Positions 6,527 to 14,492 of a stretch of 64,000 nucleotides of DNA are shown piece after piece. The position numbers and the translations under genes were made by a program. The DNA comes from Puia sp963703355. Lineage in GTDB: Bacteria > Bacteroidota > Bacteroidia > Chitinophagales > Chitinophagaceae. Numbering within the stretch: the first letter of the stretch is position 1; every line of letters starts with the position of its first letter. A model generated the notes under the pieces. That model made no database searches. It saw nothing but the letters and a program-made list of their open reading frames with translations, and was not told the origin of the DNA. Where the stretch lies: positions 930,001 through 994,000 of the forward strand of contig OY969813.1 of the NCBI GenBank assembly GCA_963703355.1, given 5' to 3'.

Positions 6527-9055
6527 ATGAACTCCTCTCCATTTCGTTATATATATACATGTGTCTTTTGCCTTTTTGTTATTCAGCATATTTCTGCAAA
6601 TCCGGGTGGGAACGGCACGCTCTCGGGGACGGTGGTTGAAAAAGATAAAACATCCCCTTTAGAAGGAGCTTCCGTTTATATTCCAGATCTCAAACTGGGT
6701 ACCATTACAGACAAAAATGGTTATTTCAAATTTAGTGCTCTTCCATCGGGTACCTATCTTGTCGAAGTTCATTATGTGGGATATGCACCTTTCTATCAGA
6801 ACGTGGATTTTAGTAAAGCACCCGTCCTCGATGTTCGGTTAACCCTCTCCACCATCGAAGCCGATGAAGTGGTTGTTACCGGTGTCAGCAAGGCCACACA
6901 AATAAAAAGAGCGCCGATTCCCATAGTTGCAGTAAGCAAAAGCTATATCGATCAGCATTCCGCATCAGGTAATGTGATCGACGAAGTGGCCAGCCTGCCC
7001 GGGGTAAGCGCAGTAACAACCGGCCCGAATATTTCAAAACCTTTTATTCACGGACTCGGTTACAACCGGGTTGTAACCGCTGAAGATGGCATTCGTCAGG
7101 AAGGTCAGCAATGGGGAGATGAACACGGGATAGAAGTAGATCAGAATTCAATCGACCGGATTGAAATTATCAAAGGGCCAGCCAGTTTAAGTTTTGGTTC
7201 GGACGCCATCGCAGGTGTTGTAAATCTCCTGACGCCTGCGCCTGTTCCCGACGGAAAAACATGGGGATATGTGAGTGGAATTTATGGAACCAACAATGGT
7301 TTGATCAATGGAAGTTTGCGTTTACAAGGCAATCAGAATGGATTTGTATGGGGCACTCAGATTTCAGAAAAACTGGCTAAAGATTTTCAAAATGAACATG
7401 ACGGTCGCGTATATGCGACAAACTTCAATGAAAAGGACGCGCGGGTGATGGTGGGTTTGAATAAATTCTGGGGTTATTCTTATCTGAACGCCTCGGTGTT
7501 TGATGATCAGCAGGCCATTCCGGACGGCAGCAGGGACTCAGCAACCAGACAATTCACCAAACAGATTACCGATTCAGATACATACCGCCCAATCGTTCCC
7601 GAATCCGAACTGAATTCTTATGCGATTCCCACTTTACATCAGCACGTACAACTCTACCGGATTTATGATAACAGCAATATCGCACTGGGAAATGGCAATC
7701 TGAAAATAAGCCTGGGTTGGCAATATAGCCATCGCAGGGAGTTTACACATCCACAGGATGCGACTACACCCGGATTAAATCTTGAATTGCATACATACAC
7801 TTACGACATTAGATATAATTTCACCATCGGTAAGGGATATGAGACCGGCGTAGGAGTGAATGGTATGTATCAGAATAATGCGTTGGGTTATAGCACAGAT
7901 TTTCCGATACCCGCCTATCATCAGTTCGACTTTGGGCCTTTCGTCGTAGAGAAAAAGAAATTCGGAAAGCTGGATCTGCTCGCCGGCGCAAGATTTGATA
8001 CGCGTTCATTCGAGGGTCAGGCCGCCTATATAGATACTACGAATTCTTATTATCCGACTTTGTATACAGGAAAGGATCCGGCCAACGCTCCCGGAGTAGT
8101 TCAACAGTTCTCTTCTTTAAATAAAACTTTCTCCGGTATTTCTGCGAGTGCCGGTGTCACCTATAATTTCTCTGATCATTTTCTGATGAAGGCAAATATT
8201 GCGCGTGGTTTTCGCGCCCCCAGTATTGCTGAACTTTCTGCCAACGGACCAGATCCCGGATCGCAGATCTACCATGTCGGCAACAGTGAATTCAAACCTG
8301 AATTCAGCTTGCAGGAAGATGTGGGAGCTGCGTTAACGCTGGATCAGATAACGGCAAGCCTAAGTCTTTTCTATAATACGATTCAGAATTATATTTTCCA
8401 GGAACAGATACTGGACGCAAATGGAAATCCGCAAAGAGTAAATGCAGACGGGTCACCCAATCCAAACGGTGAGTACAGCAAATTTACCTATGTACAGAGT
8501 AAGGCGCTGATCGAAGGCGGAGAATTCTATCTTGATATTCATCCTGTACCATGGCTTCATTTTGAAAATGCACTGACATTAACCTATGGTACCAATCTGG
8601 TTGATGGGGGTCATGCGCAGGATAGTTTGAAGTATCTACCGTTTATTCCACCGGCTCATTTTCATTCTGAACTGCGCGGAAATTATGCAAAGGGTTTCGG
8701 TCGTTTCAAAAATGGATATGCCTTCGTAGGATATGATCATTACAACGCACAAAACCGTTTCTTTGCCGCCTATGGCACCGAAACATATACTGCAGGCTAC
8801 GATTTATTAAGTGCAGGTTTGGGAATAAATCTGGTAAATGCCACAGGAAAAAATATTGTTGAATTTTTTATTGAAGGAACAAATCTGTCAAACGCAAACT
8901 ACCAGTCGAACATGAGCCGCCTCAAGTATTTCGATAATCCGGTCGTCCCTCCGGGCATTCAGCCAGGGATTTTTAATATGGGGCGGAATCTTAGTTTCAA
9001 AGTTGTTGTGCCATTTGATCTTACTGCAAAAACAAAAGATAGTAAAGGCTCCTGA
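6527..9055 (+). CDS. TonB-dependent outer membrane receptor
   Basis: 842 residues: signal peptide (about 1-25), carboxypeptidase-regulatory-like beta-sandwich (about 30-108, starting GTLSGTVVEKDK), TonB box DEVVVTG (113-119), plug domain (about 128-235) and a 22-strand type barrel ending LSFKVVVPFDL. The plug segment GLGYNRVVTAEDGIRQEGQQ followed by WGDEHGIEVD is typical of receptors related to metal/metal-chelate uptake (ZnuD-like). With the riboswitch-like leader upstream, cobalamin or another metal chelate is the best guess, but the ligand is not determined by sequence. Downstream is a bidirectional hairpin. Confidence 0.92.
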   Translation: MNSSPFRYIYTCVFCLFVIQHISANPGGNGTLSGTVVEKDKTSPLEGASVYIPDLKLGTITDKNGYFKFSALPSGTYLVEVHYVGYAPFYQNVDFSKAPVLDVRLTLSTIEADEVVVTGVSKATQIKRAPIPIVAVSKSYIDQHSASGNVIDEVASLPGVSAVTTGPNISKPFIHGLGYNRVVTAEDGIRQEGQQWGDEHGIEVDQNSIDRIEIIKGPASLSFGSDAIAGVVNLLTPAPVPDGKTWGYVSGIYGTNNGLINGSLRLQGNQNGFVWGTQISEKLAKDFQNEHDGRVYATNFNEKDARVMVGLNKFWGYSYLNASVFDDQQAIPDGSRDSATRQFTKQITDSDTYRPIVPESELNSYAIPTLHQHVQLYRIYDNSNIALGNGNLKISLGWQYSHRREFTHPQDATTPGLNLELHTYTYDIRYNFTIGKGYETGVGVNGMYQNNALGYSTDFPIPAYHQFDFGPFVVEKKKFGKLDLLAGARFDTRSFEGQAAYIDTTNSYYPTLYTGKDPANAPGVVQQFSSLNKTFSGISASAGVTYNFSDHFLMKANIARGFRAPSIAELSANGPDPGSQIYHVGNSEFKPEFSLQEDVGAALTLDQITASLSLFYNTIQNYIFQEQILDANGNPQRVNADGSPNPNGEYSKFTYVQSKALIEGGEFYLDIHPVPWLHFENALTLTYGTNLVDGGHAQDSLKYLPFIPPAHFHSELRGNYAKGFGRFKNGYAFVGYDHYNAQNRFFAAYGTETYTAGYDLLSAGLGINLVNATGKNIVEFFIEGTNLSNANYQSNMSRLKYFDNPVVPPGIQPGIFNMGRNLSFKVVVPFDLTAKTKDSKGS

Positions 9056-9199
9056 ATTAATATTTTTGCAGACTCGTTTTTCTACCACTGTCGCCATTGT
9101 TTAAAATCCCGGCGTCGAAACCGAACTCGCGATTTGATATATTGAAACTAAAGTACCCCAAATAGAAAACATACCAGGAAAACTGACATATAAAAGCAC

Positions 9200-9227
9200 A
9201 CAGGAATTCATATTTCAGAATTCCTGT
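9200..9227. terminator. Bidirectional hairpin between convergent genes
   Basis: Arms ACAGGAATTC (9200-9209) and GAATTCCTGT (9218-9227) are perfectly complementary with an 8-base loop. It lies between the receptor gene (+) and the YciF-like gene (-). On the minus strand it is followed by a TTTT run. Confidence 0.55.
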
Positions 9228-9264
9228 AATGCTATTCATCATAAGTATTCATTCCTAAAAATGA

Positions 9265-9918
9265 TTAAATATTCGAGGCGACATTATTTTCTCCTGTTCT
9301 TGTTTTGTCCCAGGAATATTCTATTCCTTCCTGTTCCGCGCCGAGGTTAATATCGTTTTCTGCAATCTCAGTAAGTAGTGTATCAGTGCTTTCTTCTTCC
9401 CTCAGTGTCCGGTCTAAAATATCCGATGCTTCGTGTAGCCCGAGGGTTATCGCGAACTGGACCAATCCGCCATAGGTTGCGATTTCATAGTGTTCCACTT
9501 TCTGCGCTGCAAAAATCAGGGCCGCGTCCCTCGTCATCGTACCTTCATCGGTTTCGTCAATGATCGATTCCGCTTCTTTTAATATCCCTTCTATCGCTTC
9601 ACATTTTTTTCCTTCTGCTTTTTTACCAATCAGGCCAAAGACTTTTTCCAGTCTTTTAACGTGTTTTTCTGTTTGTCCATGATGTTCTTTAAACGCATCC
9701 TTTAGTTCGTCCGTGGTAGCAGCATCCACCATTTTATCCAGACCCTCCAGAATTTTATTTTCTGCGTAATAAATATCCTTCAGCTGATCGGTGAAAAATT
9801 TCTCCAGATAGGAATCTTCGCCAGACTGATTTTTGGTTGAAGCAGCAGGCTGACTGTTGCCGGTTTGTATATTTTCTTTTTCTGCCGCTGATTTCGCGGT
9901 TCTCGTTTTCTGAGCCAT
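9265..9918 (-). CDS. YciF-like ferritin-superfamily stress protein (DUF892)
   Basis: 217 residues. The first 35 are a polar, low-complexity extension; the rest is the four-helix DUF892 domain, starting LEKFFTDQLKDIYYAENKIL and containing the Glu/His pattern of ferritin-like di-iron proteins (YYAENK, HHGQTEKHV, QKVEHYEIATY, REEESTD). Family members are induced by osmotic, desiccation or envelope stress; their chemistry is not settled. It lies next to a KGG-type disordered protein, DUF3072 and NUDIX genes, all of stress character. Confidence 0.88.
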   Translation of the reverse strand: MAQKTRTAKSAAEKENIQTGNSQPAASTKNQSGEDSYLEKFFTDQLKDIYYAENKILEGLDKMVDAATTDELKDAFKEHHGQTEKHVKRLEKVFGLIGKKAEGKKCEAIEGILKEAESIIDETDEGTMTRDAALIFAAQKVEHYEIATYGGLVQFAITLGLHEASDILDRTLREEESTDTLLTEIAENDINLGAEQEGIEYSWDKTRTGENNVASNI

Positions 9919-9983
9919 ATGATTAATTTTTAAGTCGAAAGTGAAGCCGCCCGAAAATCAGACGGCTTATTTTTATCAGAACC

Positions 9984-10775
9984 TCAACGGGAAGAGCGAC
10001 TTCTGCCATTGGACGTACTTCTTCCGTTGGATGAAGTCTTGTGACCATTGGATGAAGAACGCTTCCCTGAAGAGGAAGAGGAACTTCTTCCGGAGGAAGA
10101 TGAATTTCCACTTCTGGATGAGCTGCTACGACCTCCGTATCCGCTTCGTCCGGAACGGCTGGTATGTCCGTTGTTCCCACGACTGTTACTCATAAAATGA
10201 CCTTCCGCGTCGCGTCTTTGTCCGCCTGAGTTATTTCTGCTGGAGGAATCAGACCGGGAACTTCCTGAACGACGCTGGCTTCCTGAACGATTTTGATTGC
10301 TCGAACGGCCACTACCATATCTTGTTCGTCCTCCGTCATCATTCCGGGTACTACCGTGCCATCTGTCGTTTCCGCGGTTATCAGATCTGCGATCATCTCG
10401 GTTCGCCGCTTGCCAATTGTAATTACCTGCGTTACTTCGGCCGTTGGCAGACTGGTTATTGTAATCATTTTCAGAACGACTGTATCGCCCATAGTTGCTA
10501 CCGCGATCATTATCGTAATCGTTTTCTTCCTCGTCGTCGTCATAATCTCCTTCGTAGTCCTCATCTTCCTCGTTGTAACGCGCATAAGGTTGGTTATTAT
10601 TTTCATCTTCGTCGTCGTCGTTCCAATCTTCGCGATCATTGTCCTCGTAATCGTCTTCATAATCGCTTTCATAACGGCTGGAACCGTTATGAGAATGCTG
10701 CCCCCCCCTTTGTTGCGCACGCCTACGGTCTTCAGGATCCATGGCTGCGAACCCTCTTCTTGAATTCGATCTCAT
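9984..10775 (-). CDS. KGG-motif protein with long acidic and Ser/Arg/Gly-rich disordered regions
   Basis: 263 residues. The N-terminus has one stress-induced KGG/con-10-like repeat (RRGFAAMDPEDRRRAQQRGG, residues about 6-25). Residues about 35-95 are an Asp/Glu/Asn/Tyr-rich acidic block; about 100-200 are Asn/Arg/Gly rich; about 205-263 are nearly pure Ser/Gly/Arg with NGR and SSS runs. A second short motif RRDAEGHF resembles the KGG-neighbour signature. Intrinsically disordered throughout; charge changes from strongly acidic to strongly basic along the chain. Long ORFs on both strands in this segment are composition artefacts. Likely desiccation or stress protection by analogy with GsiB/con-10. 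Confidence 0.75.
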   Translation of the reverse strand: MRSNSRRGFAAMDPEDRRRAQQRGGQHSHNGSSRYESDYEDDYEDNDREDWNDDDEDENNNQPYARYNEEDEDYEGDYDDDEEENDYDNDRGSNYGRYSRSENDYNNQSANGRSNAGNYNWQAANRDDRRSDNRGNDRWHGSTRNDDGGRTRYGSGRSSNQNRSGSQRRSGSSRSDSSSRNNSGGQRRDAEGHFMSNSRGNNGHTSRSGRSGYGGRSSSSRSGNSSSSGRSSSSSSGKRSSSNGHKTSSNGRSTSNGRSRSSR

Positions 10776-10892
10776 ACTTTTAATTTTTAGGTTTTAAAAT
10801 AGTAAACAATCAAAAAGCTATTGAAAAAATTATACCAGCGATTCACAAAACATCACCCGGCTGTAAGGCACAGAATCTGCAGATATTATTTG

Positions 10893-11993
10893 ATGACGAT
10901 GCGCCAGATCATTCAGGAAACTATACATAAGGAAGGTGCCATTCCTTTTGAAAAATTCATGAATATGGCGCTTTACCACCCCGATAATGGGTATTATAGT
11001 GCTAATCGAAATCCGATCGGGAGTACCGGTGATTTTTACACGATGCCCCACCTGACACCCGTTTTCGGGGCAATGATTGCACGACAATTAAAAGAGATGT
11101 GGGAAATCCTTGGACAACCGGAAAGATTTACCGTTGTCGAAGTGGGCGCAGGCAATGGACAATTTTGCAGGTCGATTTTTCAATATCTGGAAAATGAAAA
11201 AGATTTCAGATCTGCAATGGAGTATACGATTGTAGAAAAGAGTATCACGATGCGTGAGCGTGCGAAAAGAATTGTTCCATCAGCCGTTACATTTTTTGAA
11301 GAGGTAAACGAACTGTCCAATTTCACAGGATGTGTTATATCCAATGAGCTTTTTGATAACATTCCTTTTTCCATTCTCACGATGCGGCATGATTTGATGG
11401 AAGTTTGGGTTGACTGTGATCTGGAATTCTTTGAAACCTTAAAACCCGCAACTCAAAAAATAAAAAAAAAATTTGAAAGACTTAATATTACTATTCCTGA
11501 AAATGGCAGGCTGGAATTCAGCCTGGACTCCCTCGAATTGATCGGGAAGATCGCTTCAAGACTTCAAAAAGGATTTATACTGACGATTGATTATGGTTAT
11601 ATAAAAGGCGACATATCAGGCAGTTCTATTTTATCAGGCACTTTAACCTGTTTTCATCAACATCGAATTTATTACAATCCTTATGTTCACATCGGCGAGC
11701 AGGATATAACAGCTCACGTCAATTTTTCAGCGCTGACGCATTTCGGAAAGGCGCATAAACTTGAATTTGCAGGTTATTCCTGTCTGGGAAATTTCCTCCG
11801 ATCCCTGGGACTCGCGCACTACCTGGCTAACCAAGAAAGCATGACTTGTTCGGAACAGCAAACTGCTATACGATTTGTAGCAGATTTATTACTGAACAAA
11901 AGCGGGAATAAATTCAAAGTCCTTATCCAGTACAAAGGAATCCCCGCTCCTTATCTTACCGGTATGGCACTAAAAATGCCGGTTATTTTATAG
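10893..11993 (+). CDS. MidA/NDUFAF7-type SAM-dependent methyltransferase (DUF185)
   Basis: A frame is open from 10821, but the family begins MTMRQIIQETIHKEGAIPF, so the ATG at 10893 is chosen (366 residues). Visible signatures: FMNMALYHPDNGYY, then the region with GSTGDFYT, and the SAM-binding glycine motif VVEVGAGNGQFC, then SNELFDNIPF where family members carry SNEL.DA. Homologues methylate a respiratory complex I subunit in eukaryotes (NDUFAF7) and an unknown target in bacteria. It is isolated, divergent from the KGG gene and convergent with DUF3072. Confidence 0.88.
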   Translation: MTMRQIIQETIHKEGAIPFEKFMNMALYHPDNGYYSANRNPIGSTGDFYTMPHLTPVFGAMIARQLKEMWEILGQPERFTVVEVGAGNGQFCRSIFQYLENEKDFRSAMEYTIVEKSITMRERAKRIVPSAVTFFEEVNELSNFTGCVISNELFDNIPFSILTMRHDLMEVWVDCDLEFFETLKPATQKIKKKFERLNITIPENGRLEFSLDSLELIGKIASRLQKGFILTIDYGYIKGDISGSSILSGTLTCFHQHRIYYNPYVHIGEQDITAHVNFSALTHFGKAHKLEFAGYSCLGNFLRSLGLAHYLANQESMTCSEQQTAIRFVADLLLNKSGNKFKVLIQYKGIPAPYLTGMALKMPVIL

Positions 11994-11995
11994 CA

Positions 11996-12202
11996 TCATT
12001 GATTTTCACCCGTAAGTCCCCTGCCGGTTTTGTATTGTAGTTCCTCGATTTTTCTGGATGCTTCAGCTTTTGTAAGTTCTTCATCCACTTCCTCTTTGGC
12101 CTCAGACGCCAGCGTGTGCAAATAAGAGTTCTGTGCTCCGGTCATCGGTTCTTCGCCTGTTTTCCAATCGTCCGGATTTTTAACTGTATTATCGTTTTTC
12201 AT
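11996..12202 (-). CDS. DUF3072 family protein
   Basis: 68 residues from the ATG at 12202 (a longer TTG-started frame from 12241 is unlikely). The core NPDDWKTGEEPMTGAQ, SYLHTL, then LTKAEASRKIEELQ is the DUF3072 signature. These short soluble proteins are common in soil bacteria and have no known function. It ends 3 bases from the convergent methyltransferase gene. Confidence 0.85.
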   Translation of the reverse strand: MKNDNTVKNPDDWKTGEEPMTGAQNSYLHTLASEAKEEVDEELTKAEASRKIEELQYKTGRGLTGENQ

Positions 12203-12316
12203 GATTACTAATTTATTTAGTAAATACAAATCCCTTGCCAAACCCGGGGCGCCATTTTTTAAAAGTGTGAAACTGTAGTTGAATTTTGCTGCAGTGCAAT
12301 ATGAGTTGACGGCAAT

Positions 12317-12790
12317 TTATGAACCAGTACCTGTTCCAATTCTTTTTAAAAGCGTTTCAATAAACGGAATTTGCGAGGTAAGAATATTCTCTTTTGCCTC
12401 TTCTAAAGCAAACCATACGGCCTTATCCATTTCCGGGAAACTTTGTTTTTTACCCGAGGCCGGCGGCCACTCCATTTCAAACAAATTACTTTTCAATTCC
12501 AATGGTTCGAAATCCTGTTCCAAGGCCCAGGCAAACACTGTTTTATTGTTTTTTGTTTTTACAGATCCAAGTTCAATCAGATCTCCCTTTATAAGGATGC
12601 CGGTTTCTTCCAGCAGTTCTCTTTCTGCTGCCTGAATGGGCATCTCATTTTCGTTTAGCTCTCCTTTCGAAATCGACCAGGAGCCAACGTCCTTATTTTT
12701 CCAATACGGACCGCCCGGATGAAAGAGTAATATCTCCGGGTACGAGTTTATCAACCTAAATATCAATATGCCCGCACTGATTTTTTGCAT
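12317..12790 (-). CDS. NUDIX hydrolase
   Basis: 157 residues with the Nudix box G43-x5-E-x7-REL-x-EE-x-G (GELNENEMPIQAAERELLEE then TGI), which binds Mg and hydrolyses nucleoside-diphosphate-linked compounds. The preceding strand ILLFHPGGPYWKNKD and GSWSISKGE place it with small house-cleaning (MutT-like, Ap4A-type) enzymes; the substrate cannot be told. Normal length. It is the only well-supported gene of its unit, possibly preceded by a 34-codon peptide. Confidence 0.93.
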   Translation of the reverse strand: MQKISAGILIFRLINSYPEILLFHPGGPYWKNKDVGSWSISKGELNENEMPIQAAERELLEETGILIKGDLIELGSVKTKNNKTVFAWALEQDFEPLELKSNLFEMEWPPASGKKQSFPEMDKAVWFALEEAKENILTSQIPFIETLLKRIGTGTGS

Positions 12791-12807
12791 CTAATAATTA
12801 ATCAAAA

Positions 12808-12912
12808 TCATGATTTCAACAATACCAGCATATCTGTTGAATGCTCAGTTTCAGGGTCCGGCTTCTCCGAAATTCCTACATCACGGCAAATGTAGTAAAC
12901 GAGTGATTTCAT
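12808..12912 (-). CDS. Possible 34-residue peptide upstream of NUDIX
   Basis: ATG at 12912 opens MKSLVYYICRDVGISEKPDP and ends LVLLKS with TGA, 17 bases before the NUDIX start. The frame is well formed but short, and no family is recognised. The rest of the 340-base gap 12791-13130 shows nothing else that I can support. Confidence 0.25.
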   Translation of the reverse strand: MKSLVYYICRDVGISEKPDPETEHSTDMLVLLKS

Positions 12913-13130
12913 AAAAGTATGTTTTTAAAAATGGTTTAAAAATAATGCCATTGTGTGTTAAGGGTGAACGTGAACAAATCAATTTCGGATCTAGGCGGCC
13001 TGGATATTATTGTCAACAAGGTGATTTGGGTCCTTCGATTAACCGATTGGCAGAAACTATTAATTGAATTCTGTCACGATTTCTGGTTAAATTTAATATG
13101 GATATCCCTCATTAAATATAAACTGGGAAA

Positions 13131-14252
13131 ATGCAACAGGTGATCGACTTTTTTAAAGGACTTTTTTATACGGATGACTGGCCGCCGAGATGGCGTTGTG
13201 GGACCTGGTCTTCTTTTCATGGATGGTTATATATTCTAAGCGATCTCTCCATATGGATCGCTTATTTTCTGATACCGCTGATCATTTTAAATTATCTCGG
13301 CAAGAAAAAAAACGGAATTAAATTTCAGGCAGTCTATTTACTGTTTGCAGCTTTTATCCTGCTATGTGGTATCACGCATCTCCTGGATGCAATGATGTTC
13401 TGGGTGCCCATGTACCGCCTCAATGCATTGGTGCGCTTCTTTACAGGAGTAGTCAGTCTGCTGACGGTTTACTACCTCATTAAAATTCTTCCACAGGCAT
13501 TTCGTCAGAAATCCAATGTAGAACTCGAGCGCGAAGTGGCCCGCCGCATACAGGCTGAACAAAGTCTGGCCGAAGCCAATGCGAGTCTTACTTCTTTTGC
13601 TTACATCGCATCTCACGATCTGCAGGAACCGCTTCGAAAAATACGCACATTTGGTTCACTGGTTCAGGATGGATATGCCAATATTTTAGATCAACATGGA
13701 AATGAACTGGTGGAAAAAATAATTAAATCAGCATCGAGAATGCAAACGATGACGACCGACATTCTGAATCTGTCTGCCTATACCGACAGAATTGAAATGC
13801 GGATGGTAAGCGTTAATGAAGCCATTCGAATTGCTTTGACGGATCTGGAATCGAAAATTGGCGATTCCGGCGCAAAAGTTACGGTGGGTGATATACCAAA
13901 TGTATATGGAAATCTGTCTTATCTCGCCCACCTGTTTCTGAATCTGATCAGCAACTCGATTAAATTTTCTAATCAGCAACCCGTTATCAACATCTGGAGC
14001 GAGGCGCACGACGGCATCGTGAGTATTTATGTGGAAGACAACGGAATTGGAATTCATGAAGAGGGTCATCAAAAAATCTTCCATGCCTTTCAGAAGATGC
14101 ACGACAAGAACAAGTATGAAGGCTCCGGACTTGGACTGGCCATATGCAAACGAATCGTAGATATTCATCATGGACAGTTGTCTGTTTCCAGCGTGGTTGG
14201 TGAGGGGTCAACCTTTATAGTGGAACTTCCTGATAAGCAGCGGGGATACTGA
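13131..14252 (+). CDS. Sensor histidine kinase with ethylene-receptor-like transmembrane domain
   Basis: 373 residues. The N-terminus has three membrane helices (about 32-54, 66-88, 97-120) matching the plant ETR1 copper/ethylene-binding domain: SDLSIWIAYFLIP carries Asp38 and Tyr45, and ILLCGITHLL carries Cys79 and His83, the pair equivalent to the copper ligands Cys65/His69 of ETR1. A coiled linker (about 128-155) leads to the HisKA box SHDLQEPLRK (His162) and an HATPase domain with NLISNSIKF, VEDNGIGI and GSGLGLAI. No response regulator is adjacent. Similar kinases are known in cyanobacteria and other bacteria. The family fit is strong; ethylene binding is inferred only. Confidence 0.88.
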   Translation: MQQVIDFFKGLFYTDDWPPRWRCGTWSSFHGWLYILSDLSIWIAYFLIPLIILNYLGKKKNGIKFQAVYLLFAAFILLCGITHLLDAMMFWVPMYRLNALVRFFTGVVSLLTVYYLIKILPQAFRQKSNVELEREVARRIQAEQSLAEANASLTSFAYIASHDLQEPLRKIRTFGSLVQDGYANILDQHGNELVEKIIKSASRMQTMTTDILNLSAYTDRIEMRMVSVNEAIRIALTDLESKIGDSGAKVTVGDIPNVYGNLSYLAHLFLNLISNSIKFSNQQPVINIWSEAHDGIVSIYVEDNGIGIHEEGHQKIFHAFQKMHDKNKYEGSGLGLAICKRIVDIHHGQLSVSSVVGEGSTFIVELPDKQRGY

Positions 14253-14492
14253 ATGGCACCGGACGAATAAATATCGAACAGGGTGCCGTGATGACAATGC
14301 AGGGACTGGGTGCATCGCTGAGTCCTGCGCTGGGAAGATGGATTGCTCAAAGTATCGGATACCCGTTTACCTTTCTGCTGCCGGGAAGTTTTTCCCTACT
14401 TTCCATTGGCATCTGGGTGGCATTTTCCACCAAATTGAAAAAAGCCGGTGAGCAACAGATCAACGATCGTCATCGTATACAAGTCATTCTCT
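14237..14492 (+). pseudogene. C-terminal remnant of an MFS permease
   Basis: A frame without a proper start reads GTGRINIEQGAVMTMQGLGA then SLSPALGRWIAQSIGY, FTFLLPGSFSLLSIGIWVAF, about 75 codons. GTGRFN..QG..G...G.GASLS is a hallmark of major-facilitator proteins near helix 10-11, followed here by the last helix. The rest of the transporter is absent, and the segment starts inside the end of the kinase gene. The frame then runs antisense into the SulP gene. A GTG at 14288 gives an ORF, but nothing suggests it is expressed. Confidence 0.65.

Noticed and set aside
10190..10783. Long ORFs on both strands over the KGG gene.
   Set aside because: They mirror its biased codons; composition of only one frame (minus, 10775 to 9984) matches a known motif family.
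12955..13143. 62-codon ORF overlapping the start of the ethylene-receptor-like kinase.
   Set aside because: TTG start, no family, overlaps the kinase start; likely chance.
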